Assembly: GCA_035546535.1 (NCBI GenBank)
Contig: DASZWQ010000154.1
Coordinates: forward strand, 1-64,000
Length of the DNA: 64,000 nt
Origin: Pirellulales bacterium
GTDB lineage: Bacteria; Planctomycetota; Planctomycetia; Pirellulales; JACPPG01
Reading direction: 5' to 3'
Part shown: in pieces, positions 46,579-55,457 of the stretch
Numbering within the stretch: position 1 is the stretch's first letter
Layout of the letters: the number at the start of each line of letters is the position of its first letter
Notes under the pieces: model-generated
Database searches by the model: none
Told to the model about the DNA's origin: nothing
The model's input: only the letters and a program-made list of their open reading frames with translations
Position numbers and translations under genes: made by a program

Positions 46579-48528
46579 TCAGCGTCCGCCGTCGTGCGCG
46601 GCATTCACCGCCGGCTTCGGCCGATGGCCCATTTGGATCTCGACCATCGTGCGATAGCGACCGCTCGAAGCCATCAAGTCGTCATGCGTGCCGCGTTCGA
46701 CGATCTCGCCGTCGACCAGCAGCACGATCAGGTCAGCGTGCATGATCGTGCTTAAGCGGTGAGCGATGACGAAACTGGTGCGCCCCCTGAGCAGCGTGTC
46801 GAGGCTTTGCTGGATCAGCCGCTCGCTTTCCGTGTCGAGATTGCTCGTGGCCTCGTCCAGGATGAAGATGCGCGGATCGGCCAGCACGGCCCGGGCGATC
46901 GCCAACCGTTGCCGCTGCCCACCGCTGAGCTTCACGCCCCGCTCACCGATGAGCGTGTCGTAACCGTCCGCTAGCGACACGATAAACTCGTGCGCGTTGG
47001 CCACGCGGGCCGCTTCTTCGATTTGTGCGGGCGTCGCGTGCCGCGCGGCGTAGCCGATGTTGGCCGCGATCGTACCGTCGAACAGGAAAATATCCTGCTC
47101 CACCACGCCCAGCAATCGGCGATAGCTTTCCACATGGATATCGCGCAGGTCGACGCCGTCGAGGGATACCGAGCCCTCGACCGGATCGTAGAACCGCGCC
47201 ACCAGGTTGCAAAGCGTGGTTTTGCCGGCGCCGCTCGGTCCGACCAAGGCGATCATCTGGCCCGGTCGTGCGTCGAGATCGACGTTGCGCAGCACGTATT
47301 GGCTTGTGCCCGGGTAATGGAAGCTAACGTCTCGCAATTGCACGTGGCCGGCGACCTCATCGCGAGCAATGTCTCGCGCGCCAGGACGCGACGGCATCTC
47401 GCGCGGCTCGTCCAAGAGATCGTAAACCCGATCCAGACCGGCCAGATTGTTCTGCAGTGTCGTGGCGCTCTCGGCCAATACGGCCAGCGGTTCGAGCAGC
47501 ATGACCAGATACACGAGGAACATCATCAGCTCGCCGACCGAAAGGGCGCCGGAGAGCACCTGCGAACCGCCGTAAATCAACAACAGCGCCGATGCACCGG
47601 GAATCAGCACGGCCCACACCATTTCGACACCGCGCGACCACCACCAGGCCAAGAGCTCGTGCCGGGCCATGAGGTTGCCTCCGCGCGTGAAGCGGGCCGT
47701 CTCGCTATGGCTGCGCCCAAAAGCGCGCACGACACGCATCCCGCCAAAGGCCTCGGTCGCGTGACTGTCGATTTCTTGCCGTTGCCGGCGGATCTCGCGG
47801 AACTGGGGGCGAATGCGTCCGATCCAGGTTCGGTGCGTCACGAAAACCGTGGGAATCACGACCAGCGAGCCCAGCAACAACCGCCAATCGACCCAGGCCA
47901 ACACCGCCAGGCTGGCCAAGAGCTGAATGACGGCGCGCCAGGGGTTGTAAATCATGTTGAAGACCAGGTCGCCCACGCCACCCGCGTCTTCGCGCAAGAT
48001 GCTGGCCACGCCCCCGGACTTGATCGCATACACCCGATGCAACGGCAGTCGTACCGCATGCGCGAAGACGCGCTTGCGCAGATCGACCTGAAGTCGCTTG
48101 ACCGTCACCGTGGCCAGGTACCGCCCCCAGGTGTTGACCACCAGCGATACGACCGAGATCACGAACACGCCCAGCGCCAAAATCAAAAGAGCGGGCATGC
48201 CGGTCGCCGGCAGATGCCAGCGTTCGACGAGCGGCAGCGGCTTACCGGGAAACACGTTGTCGACGACCAGCTTCGTCGCCGCCGGAGGCACGAGCTTCAA
48301 GAGCGTCGAAACCGTCAACGTCGCCAGCGCAATTCCTAACGATAGCCGGTGACCACGGGCTAGCGACAGAAAATGCCGCACCAGCAACCAGGCCGAGCGA
48401 TGGGAGCGGCGCGATGATTGCGGCGCACTGCCATTTTTCTCGGCTGCGCCGTCGCCGTGACGCTCGGCGCGTAATCGCTTCCGGTACTCGGCGAAGCGGG
48501 CGCGACTGGAAGAGCTACGTGTTTTCAT
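46579..48528 (-). CDS. ABC transporter, fused permease and ATP-binding protein (exporter type)
   Basis: 649-residue half-transporter acting as a dimer in the inner membrane. Residues 60-370 form a six-span exporter domain (LATLTVSTLLKLVPPAATKL, LALGVFVISVVSLVV, and others). The nucleotide-binding domain holds Walker A GPSGAGKTTL (about 429), the Q-loop region VVEQDIFLFDGTIAANIGY, signature LSGGQRQRLAIARA (about 533), Walker B IFILDEATSNLD and the switch His in AHRLST. It resembles MsbA-type exporters of lipids or drugs. The last residues of the MscS gene converge on it with a 20-base gap. Confidence 0.94.
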   Translation of the reverse strand: MKTRSSSSRARFAEYRKRLRAERHGDGAAEKNGSAPQSSRRSHRSAWLLVRHFLSLARGHRLSLGIALATLTVSTLLKLVPPAATKLVVDNVFPGKPLPLVERWHLPATGMPALLILALGVFVISVVSLVVNTWGRYLATVTVKRLQVDLRKRVFAHAVRLPLHRVYAIKSGGVASILREDAGGVGDLVFNMIYNPWRAVIQLLASLAVLAWVDWRLLLGSLVVIPTVFVTHRTWIGRIRPQFREIRRQRQEIDSHATEAFGGMRVVRAFGRSHSETARFTRGGNLMARHELLAWWWSRGVEMVWAVLIPGASALLLIYGGSQVLSGALSVGELMMFLVYLVMLLEPLAVLAESATTLQNNLAGLDRVYDLLDEPREMPSRPGARDIARDEVAGHVQLRDVSFHYPGTSQYVLRNVDLDARPGQMIALVGPSGAGKTTLCNLVARFYDPVEGSVSLDGVDLRDIHVESYRRLLGVVEQDIFLFDGTIAANIGYAARHATPAQIEEAARVANAHEFIVSLADGYDTLIGERGVKLSGGQRQRLAIARAVLADPRIFILDEATSNLDTESERLIQQSLDTLLRGRTSFVIAHRLSTIMHADLIVLLVDGEIVERGTHDDLMASSGRYRTMVEIQMGHRPKPAVNAAHDGGR

Positions 48529-48707
48529 CGGACGTTACTTGGCCCTTTGCGGAATAGCGCCCTCCACGCTCGTGCGTTCCTGGGACGGGGGCGGCCGCGG
48601 TCTGAAGTATTTTAGCGCAGTGCGGCTGGTTTGGCGCATCCGACCAAAACAACATGCCTGAAGCCGCCGGAATTGTGGTGAGAAGGGCAGTCGGACGCTT
48701 TGATCCG

Positions 48708-50075
48708 TCAGGGCTTGTCGCGGCCCGCGGCGCCCGGTTTTTGGATGGCAAACAGGTGGTGCTCGCCGCGAACCAGCAACTGGCTGCCGGCTAACCCGGG
48801 CGTGGAAAGGAACATTTCCTCATCCCCCAACGAGTTGACGCGCAGCACCTCGAAATCGTCGCCGGCTTTGATGACGAACGTGTCACCGAACTCGCTTAAG
48901 CAAAAGATATTGCCGTTGGCGGCCCAAGGAGACGCCGTGAACGCGCGGCCGTTGGGTAGCCGCTTCCGTTCGTATACCGCCTTGCCGGTCTGCGCATCGT
49001 AGCAGGACAGAATTCCCAAATCGGTCAGAGCGTAAACGCGGTCCTGGAAGTAGAGCAGCGACGGATTGTACGGTGCCGCGCGGCGCAAGCACCAGGCAAC
49101 GAAATCATTGTTCGATGCGTCCGCAGCCAGCGAGATATCCCCCGCCCCTCCCGGACGCACGGCCACGATGGGCCGTTTACTGCTCAGCACGTGGCCCGAT
49201 GCCAGGTACAGCAAATTCGGCCCGGCCAGCGGCGACGGGATCGAATGGGCCGACATGTCACCGAGATGCCACAGCAGTCGACCATCAAGATCGTACGAGC
49301 GAACGACACCGCTGCCCGAGATGACTAGCTCGCTGCGCAGCGCATTGTGCCAGAGGTAGGGGGTCGACCAGCAGCTTTTCTCGGGCCGCGCGACGCGCCA
49401 ATTCTCGGCGCCGGTCTTGCGATCCAAGGCCAGAAGAAACGATTCGTCCTCGTTGTCATTGAGAACCAGCACGTTTTCGCCGTACATGATGGGCGAACTG
49501 CCCGTGCCCATCCCGTCGGCCGTCTTGTAGCTTCCCAACGTGCGCGACCAGAGAGGCTGGCCGTCAAAGTCGTAGCAGAACACGCCCAGGTTGCCGAAAT
49601 AGGCGTACACGCGCTCGCCGTCGGTGACGGGCGTTTCCGAAGCGTAGGTGTTCTTCAAGTGAACCGACTGCGGGGGCACGCCTTCGTGCGCGACACGCTC
49701 CCACAACAAGCGACCATCGGTCCGGTCCAGGCAGTACACGTACCACTTGTGCGGCACCGAGGGCGCCACTTTTTGATCGCCACCGAAATACAGGCCCCGT
49801 TTGCGCTCGGCCTGGTCCTCGGCGCTGGTAACACTCGTAAGAAAGACGCGCTTCCCCCAAACGATCGGCGACGACCAGCCGCGGCCGGCGATGGCCGTCT
49901 TCCAGGCGACGTTCTCGGTCGCGCTCCAGGTGTCGGGCAAATCGGGATGATCGGCAACACCGCGCGCACCCGGCCCGCGGAATTGCGGCCAGTTGTCGTC
50001 CGCAATGGCAAACGCGCCCGGCGCAACCGCCGCGGCGGATACCAGCAAAGCAAATCTGGCGAGGCGAGCGATCAT
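48708..50075 (-). CDS. Exported PQQ-type beta-propeller repeat protein
   Basis: 455 residues with a signal peptide (ARFALLVSAAAVAPGAFAIA) and the opening NWPQFRGPGARGVADHPDLPDTWS, classic for planctomycete PQQ-like outer propellers. Blades include YCLDRTDGRLLWERV, CYDFDGQPLWSR, ALDRKTGAENWRV, SYDLDGRLLWHL, AVRPGGAGDISLA and CYDAQTGKAVYE. It has no cytochrome domain. Its role is unknown; similar proteins sit in the planctomycete envelope and may bind ligands or partner proteins. Similar in plan to the product at 31.7-33.0 kb. Confidence 0.9.
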   Translation of the reverse strand: MIARLARFALLVSAAAVAPGAFAIADDNWPQFRGPGARGVADHPDLPDTWSATENVAWKTAIAGRGWSSPIVWGKRVFLTSVTSAEDQAERKRGLYFGGDQKVAPSVPHKWYVYCLDRTDGRLLWERVAHEGVPPQSVHLKNTYASETPVTDGERVYAYFGNLGVFCYDFDGQPLWSRTLGSYKTADGMGTGSSPIMYGENVLVLNDNEDESFLLALDRKTGAENWRVARPEKSCWSTPYLWHNALRSELVISGSGVVRSYDLDGRLLWHLGDMSAHSIPSPLAGPNLLYLASGHVLSSKRPIVAVRPGGAGDISLAADASNNDFVAWCLRRAAPYNPSLLYFQDRVYALTDLGILSCYDAQTGKAVYERKRLPNGRAFTASPWAANGNIFCLSEFGDTFVIKAGDDFEVLRVNSLGDEEMFLSTPGLAGSQLLVRGEHHLFAIQKPGAAGRDKP

Positions 50076-50163
50076 GCACGTTCCCCGAAACGCGGCTCCC
50101 AGGCCCTAATGTAACCCGCGACCAGAGAGCGGGACAGCCAGCGCTAGCGCCCCAGATACGCCC

Positions 50164-51615
50164 TCAGAGGCTGATGCCGCTTTTGCTGATGGGCAGATCG
50201 ACCCACACGCGCGTGCCGCATCCGGGTTCGCTATGCACATCGGCGCGGCCGCCGAACAAGCGAGCCCGCTCGATCAGCCCACGCAGCCCGAAGCGCCCTT
50301 CGGGAACTTCGGCGCGATTGAAACCGACGCCGTCGTCGACGATCGTCAGCACGACCCGCTCATCGACCTGGGCCAACTCAACGTGTACCTCCGAGGCCTG
50401 GCTATGGCGGCGGGCGTTGGTCAGCGACTCCTGCACGATGCGAAACAGCGTTCCTTCCAGCAGGGGCGGCAAGCGCGAGAAACGCACATCGTGCGAGAAG
50501 GTCATGTGTGGGCCCGCCTCGGCTTGACGCTCGTTGATCAGATACTCGATAGCCGCCAGGATGCCCTTGTCGTCGATGACCATGGGCCGCAGGTTGGAAA
50601 CCATACGTCGTCCCTCGCCGATCGCTTTGCGCAGCGCGCACTCGATGGTTTCCAAGCGGGCCATTAGACAGGAATGCTCGGGAGACAAGCGGGGGCGTAT
50701 CGATTCGACCAGCATCTTGGCCCCGACCAGATCTTGAATGAACCCGTCGTGGATCTCGCACGCCAGCAGGTGCCGCTCGCGCTCCTGCAAATCGAGGAGC
50801 CGTTTCAAGAGCTTTCTCTCCATCCGCAGGCTGTCTTCGACGTTGCGTTGTTCGGTAATGTCTTCGGCGATGCCCGCGACCCGTGCGGCCTGTCCGTTGG
50901 CGCCGCGGCTGATATAAGCCCGATCCCGAATCCAGCGCACCGCTCCGTCGGGGCGTACGATGCGATACTCCGCTTGAAAGGACCCGGACTCAAGGGCCGC
51001 GTCGAACGAGCGCTTCACGCGATCAGAATCATCAACGTGCACGGCGTCGAACCAGCCGCGGTTTTCCTGGTAGAACTCCTTGGCGCTTCGTCCCCAGATG
51101 CGCTCATAGGCATTCGTGACATACAGCAGGCGGCGATCGATGGGGTTCAAGAGCCAGAAGACCTCGCGCACGTTCTCGGCCAGTTGGCGGAACCGCTGCT
51201 CGCTCTCGGACAGTGCTTCTTGCACGCGGACGACGTCGGTGACGTCGCGCGCAATCACCAGCGCTGTCTTCTCTTGCTGGCTGGCAAGAGGAACAACCCG
51301 GACGGACCGAATCGTGCCATCCAGCCAGTGCGTCTCGAAACAATCGGATTGACCTAGCTCGCAGCATCGTGCAAGCGCGTCGTGACAGCGAGGATGGTCG
51401 GCGCTGGATAGGAGGGCATAAAGATTACCGCCCGGGCAACCGGAGCGCGCGGATTGACCATTATTGCCATACGAAATGTTGCCCTTTCGATCGACGGCCA
51501 GTATCGTGAGGTCGTCGTGGGCGGCGAGCGCGGCGAGCATCGCTTCGGCATCAGGCGGTGAACCAATATCCCGCTCGGGGTTCCTGGCATCGTTGTCCGT
51601 CATTCGATCAAGCAT
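50164..51615 (-). CDS. PAS-domain sensor histidine kinase (NarX/DegS type)
   Basis: The start at 51615 has GAGAGG about 9 bases upstream and gives 483 residues. No membrane span: two PAS domains, the first (30-125) diverged with several Cys, the second (140-255) typical (FRQLAENVREVFWLL, YRIVRPDGAVRWIRDRAY, GIAEDITEQR). The HisKA_3 dimerisation helix has phospho-acceptor His289 in ERHLLACEIHDGFIQDLV. The HATPase domain has FRIVQESLTNARRHSQ, VDDGVGFNRAE and GRFGLRGLIERARLFGG. The gene starts 47 bases after the Ser/Thr kinase gene on the same strand. No response regulator gene lies beside it, though HisKA_3 kinases usually pair with NarL-type regulators. Confidence 0.92.
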   Translation of the reverse strand: MLDRMTDNDARNPERDIGSPPDAEAMLAALAAHDDLTILAVDRKGNISYGNNGQSARSGCPGGNLYALLSSADHPRCHDALARCCELGQSDCFETHWLDGTIRSVRVVPLASQQEKTALVIARDVTDVVRVQEALSESEQRFRQLAENVREVFWLLNPIDRRLLYVTNAYERIWGRSAKEFYQENRGWFDAVHVDDSDRVKRSFDAALESGSFQAEYRIVRPDGAVRWIRDRAYISRGANGQAARVAGIAEDITEQRNVEDSLRMERKLLKRLLDLQERERHLLACEIHDGFIQDLVGAKMLVESIRPRLSPEHSCLMARLETIECALRKAIGEGRRMVSNLRPMVIDDKGILAAIEYLINERQAEAGPHMTFSHDVRFSRLPPLLEGTLFRIVQESLTNARRHSQASEVHVELAQVDERVVLTIVDDGVGFNRAEVPEGRFGLRGLIERARLFGGRADVHSEPGCGTRVWVDLPISKSGISL

Positions 51616-51662
51616 GGCCCATGCCTCTCGCGCGGCGTCGTCCCGTGCGCCGCCCGAATCGT

Positions 51663-54600
51663 TTATCGCGTGGCGGCGTCTTGTAGCAAAAGTCTGCCCG
51701 CCTCGTTCAACAGCAACTCGCGTTCCAGTAATTCCTGTCGCGCGGGCCTCCACTCGGCCAACGTCGCGGCCGGGGAGGGCAACGGTTCCGCCTCGGCGCG
51801 CTGCCGCCACTGTTCGGCAGCCGGCTCGTCACCCAGATAGGCATGCGCGATAGCCAGAATTGCGTAGTCCGCGCTGCCGGGCGTCCAACCGGGGGTGCCT
51901 AGCAGTTCCTCGAACTGTTGCAGCCCCTGCTGGTACTGCCCGGACCTGAGCAGCGCAAGCGCCAACGTGCGCTGAAAGGCGATTTTCTTGGTATTACCGG
52001 CGAGCGCCCGCTGGGCCATCTCCAGTATTTCCTGAGGATCCGCCCCGCAATTCGGAGCCATCGCGCACGTCCAGACCATCACGCGCAAGAGGTCGGGCTC
52101 GGCGTGCGCAGAGAACAAATCGATAAGGCGGCGGCAAACCGCCTGGTACGAAGATTCCGCGCCTTGCGCGAGTGCGACCCGTGCCTGATCGAGCAGCATC
52201 TGGGCAATCGCCGTATCCGTCTCACCGCGGCTTTCGGCGGTTTTATCGATGGCCTCGTTCAGTGCGGCAAATGCCGCGGGCAGGTTCCCCGCCATCTCGT
52301 CGGCCAGCGCGGTCTGGCGTAGCGTAGAAATCAGATGCGCCGCGGACTCCTTATTGTTGGGAATTGCGCGGGCCAGCGCCAACTCCTGCCGGCAAAGATC
52401 GCTCGATTCTTTAAGGCGATGGTCGGCGTACAACAGGTTCAGCAACTCCTGCAGGCAGACCGCGCGATTCGTAAGATTCGAGGACTCGTAGCGAAAGATT
52501 TCGAGCGCCTCGCGCAACACCGCCTCGGCTTCGGACGTTTCGCCGGTCTTGAGCAACGGCTCGGCCATGCGCACTTTCGTCAGCCCAATGGCGCGATGGC
52601 GATCACCATAAATGGCACGGCACAAGTCGAGAGTATCGCGATAGACCGCCAACGCCTCCTTGTTGCGTGCGGAGCTGATCAGCGCTTCCGCCCAGGTGTA
52701 GTGGGGCCAGATCAGTACCGGGTGGCGATCGCCAGCCGCAACGCGGATGCGGGCGATTGCGGCCTCGATCGTGGACAAGGCGGCGCGTCCACTTCCCACG
52801 CGAGATTGCACGTAGGAGCGCAACATCAGCAGTAAGCCGGCGCCGATGTCCGAGTCGCCGTTTTCAGACAGCACGCGATTGGCCTCGGCCAATAGTGCCG
52901 CGGCATGCATGGCCTTCCTTTCCACCTCGTAGCGCAGCATGCCCAGGCCGATTAGCGCGAAGCCATAGCGCATCGGATAGGCGTGCTCGCGCTGGTGGAA
53001 GCGCACGACCTGTTCCATGAGCGGCACGGCCGCCAGTTTTTCTTCCGCGCTGCTATGGCCGTTCGTCACGGCCATCCATGCCAGGTTGAACTTGGTGCGA
53101 ATCGTGTCCGGGTCGTCAGGGCCCAACTCCCGTAAACGGATGGCCAGCGCTCGCTCCAATAATTGCCGCGTTGCGCTGAAATCGAAATTCGCGAAACGCA
53201 ACGTCGCCAGATCGTGCAGACTCTCGGCCGTTTCCAGGCTGTCGGGTCCGGACAACTGCTCGCGGATTCGCAAGCTGTCTTCCAAGAGCGGCTGCGCCTC
53301 TTGCAGCATCCCCATCGTCACGTAGACGCTACCGATAACGGCCATCAGCTTCGCCTGTACGGCGGGCTGGTCCTTGAGCTCGCCGCGTAGCGATTCGGCT
53401 CCCTGCCGCAGGATATCGACGGCGGTCAAATCGGCCGCGTGGTCGACGTGCGCTTGAAAGCGAATTCCCTCGATACCGACCGGATCGGCCGAACGGAACA
53501 TGCCTTCGAGGAAATTTGCCACGCCGCGCGTCGTTTCGGACTCGCTGCGGGCCCGAGCGGCAAAATCCGCGGCCCGCGAGGCCTCGTACCTGGCTTCGGC
53601 CGTCGCCGTTTGCTCGCGCGCCCGCGCCCGATCGAGTCGCACGGCCGCGACCGTCGAAACGACGGCAATCGTGGTCAGCAACAGCAGCACGGCCGCCGTC
53701 AGTGCGGCGATCCGTGGGTTGCGGCGCGCCCACCGCGCCAAGCGCTCGGCCCGCGTGATGCGCCGCGCGTGAATCGGTTCGCCGGACAGGAAACGGCGCA
53801 GATCGTCGGCCAGCGCCTGGGCCGATGAGTAACGTTGGCCGGGCTGCTTTTCCAAGCACTTCAAGCAAATCGCTTCAAGATCAGCGCTGATCGCCGGACG
53901 TAACTGGCTCGGTGCCGTCGGCTCCTCGCTGAGCACGCGTTGCGTACATTCCGCGTCCGAGCGGCCGGAAAAAGGTCGCTCCCCGGTCAAAGCCTCGTAG
54001 AGCACGGCGCCCAGACCGTAAACGTCGGTCGCGGGGCCGATGGCGGCAATGCGTCCCTCGACTTGTTCGGGCGCCATGTAGCCCGGCGTGCCGAGCGCGA
54101 CTCCCGTGATCGTCTCGTTGCTGGTCGTGCCTTCGAGCTTTGCCAATCCAAAGTCGCCCAGCTTTGGCACGAACGGGAGGACGTCCCCGGCGGCAGCCTC
54201 GCTGTCGACCATCGGGCTGCAGTCATCAAGCAGCACGTTACTCGGCTTGATATCGCGGTGCAGGACTCCTTGCGAATGAGAGTATTGCATGGCATCGGCC
54301 AGCTGCGCGATAAGTTGCGCCGCTTGCCGCGGACTCAGCGGCTCGCGCCGGGTGTGCAGCCATTGCGCCAACGTCGGTCCGGAACAAAAGGCCGACGCGA
54401 TGTAACCCACGCTCCCCGCTTCGCCGACTTCGTAGACCGAAACCAGGTTCGGATGCGTCAATCGCGCCGCCGCCCGCGCTTCGAGCAAAAAGCGGCGCCG
54501 CAGGGCCGAAGAGAGTAGGGCTTCGCGGCGTGGCACTTTCAAGGCGACCTGCCGCTTCAGCACCGGGTCGAACGCCAATAGCACCACGCCATGCCCACCG

Positions 54601-54953
54601 ACACCCAGTTCGCGTTGAATGAGAAAGCGGCCCAAATGCTGCGGCGCCTTGCACTGCCCGTGCAGGGCAGACAGCACGTCTTCCAGCGGGTCGGTCGTCG
54701 TCTGAAGGGCCGGCGTGTCGCCGCCATTGAGGGGCAACATTTCGTCGTCGCGTGCCTCGCCGATAGTCGCCATGAGCTCGAGCAAATGCTTGCCGCGCGC
54801 TAATTGATCTGCGAGGTCGCCGGGAGCCGCGTCTTGCTCTGCCGCCTCCGGAATCGGCGTTCCTTCGGCAAGCGCTTGCTGATACTCGACCAACCGACCG
54901 AGCAGCCGTTCCTCATCAGGGCTAAGGTCGTCGAGTTCGTTGGCGATATCCAT
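51663..54953 (-). CDS. Serine/threonine protein kinase with membrane span and TPR-rich C-terminal region
   Basis: The start at 54953 (MDIANELDDLSPDEERLLGR) gives 1096 residues. Hanks-type kinase domain (108-390): P-loop GVGGHGVV (117-124), ATP-binding Lys139 in ALKVP, catalytic HRDIKPSN (232-239), DFGLA (267-271), and GTPGYMAPEQ. All key residues are present, so it should be active. A membrane span (IAALTAAVLLLLTTIAVVSTVAAV, about 415-438) is followed by a coiled segment and about 640 residues of TPR-like helices (DSLRIREQLSGPDSLETAESLHDLATL, LLERALAIRLRELGPDDPDTI and others), perhaps periplasmic. It heads an operon with the PAS histidine kinase. Confidence 0.93.
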   Translation of the reverse strand: MDIANELDDLSPDEERLLGRLVEYQQALAEGTPIPEAAEQDAAPGDLADQLARGKHLLELMATIGEARDDEMLPLNGGDTPALQTTTDPLEDVLSALHGQCKAPQHLGRFLIQRELGVGGHGVVLLAFDPVLKRQVALKVPRREALLSSALRRRFLLEARAAARLTHPNLVSVYEVGEAGSVGYIASAFCSGPTLAQWLHTRREPLSPRQAAQLIAQLADAMQYSHSQGVLHRDIKPSNVLLDDCSPMVDSEAAAGDVLPFVPKLGDFGLAKLEGTTSNETITGVALGTPGYMAPEQVEGRIAAIGPATDVYGLGAVLYEALTGERPFSGRSDAECTQRVLSEEPTAPSQLRPAISADLEAICLKCLEKQPGQRYSSAQALADDLRRFLSGEPIHARRITRAERLARWARRNPRIAALTAAVLLLLTTIAVVSTVAAVRLDRARAREQTATAEARYEASRAADFAARARSESETTRGVANFLEGMFRSADPVGIEGIRFQAHVDHAADLTAVDILRQGAESLRGELKDQPAVQAKLMAVIGSVYVTMGMLQEAQPLLEDSLRIREQLSGPDSLETAESLHDLATLRFANFDFSATRQLLERALAIRLRELGPDDPDTIRTKFNLAWMAVTNGHSSAEEKLAAVPLMEQVVRFHQREHAYPMRYGFALIGLGMLRYEVERKAMHAAALLAEANRVLSENGDSDIGAGLLLMLRSYVQSRVGSGRAALSTIEAAIARIRVAAGDRHPVLIWPHYTWAEALISSARNKEALAVYRDTLDLCRAIYGDRHRAIGLTKVRMAEPLLKTGETSEAEAVLREALEIFRYESSNLTNRAVCLQELLNLLYADHRLKESSDLCRQELALARAIPNNKESAAHLISTLRQTALADEMAGNLPAAFAALNEAIDKTAESRGETDTAIAQMLLDQARVALAQGAESSYQAVCRRLIDLFSAHAEPDLLRVMVWTCAMAPNCGADPQEILEMAQRALAGNTKKIAFQRTLALALLRSGQYQQGLQQFEELLGTPGWTPGSADYAILAIAHAYLGDEPAAEQWRQRAEAEPLPSPAATLAEWRPARQELLERELLLNEAGRLLLQDAATR

Positions 54954-55457
54954 CGAGCGGCCCCCAACGCGTGGCACAACGTTCAATTCGCAAGGTGGAA
55001 ACGGGCGCAGGGAAGCCTTCGACGATTCATGACGTTTAAGATCGACATCCGTCGGCACGCTCGAGGTAGGTTTGCCCCGGTCCTTAGCGCCTGCGCCAAC
55101 ACATGGCCGCGCGATGTCGAAGTGCGTGCTGCGAAACCTACGGTGCGAGTTAGCTCGCGCGAGCGATCCTGCAGGTCCGGCGCTCAGCTACTGGTTGGGG
55201 CAGTTCAGATGGCCACCCTTGACTCAACCGGGGCCGCGCCGCTGCAAAAAAACGCTTCCTCGCAGGTAAGAAGACACCCCAACACCGCAACCGAGAGTAT
55301 CCGCCCGGGCCTACGCGAAAGCAAGCATTTTGACCGACGCATTCCGGCGCGGCGATATCATTCGAACGGGTGGTTCGCTGGCCGTAGCGACGCATTCTCC
55401 GCACGGCTACGATAGTGCCCAATCCTCTTCACGCACCGCGTCGCCAGGCGAGCCCCG
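54954..55457. other. Intergenic region between divergent Ser/Thr kinase and Nramp-like genes
   Basis: 504 bases that must carry the promoters of both genes. Small frames (65-90 codons) exist on both strands without recognised homology or start sites. No palindrome or RNA gene seen. The transporter's ribosome binding site is weak (GGCGAG at 9-14 bases before its ATG). Confidence 0.4.

Noticed and set aside
46990-48339. 449-codon open frame opposite the ABC transporter
   Set aside because: Antisense of a transporter with all nucleotide-binding motifs intact; the product is His/Gln/Arg-rich without known domains.
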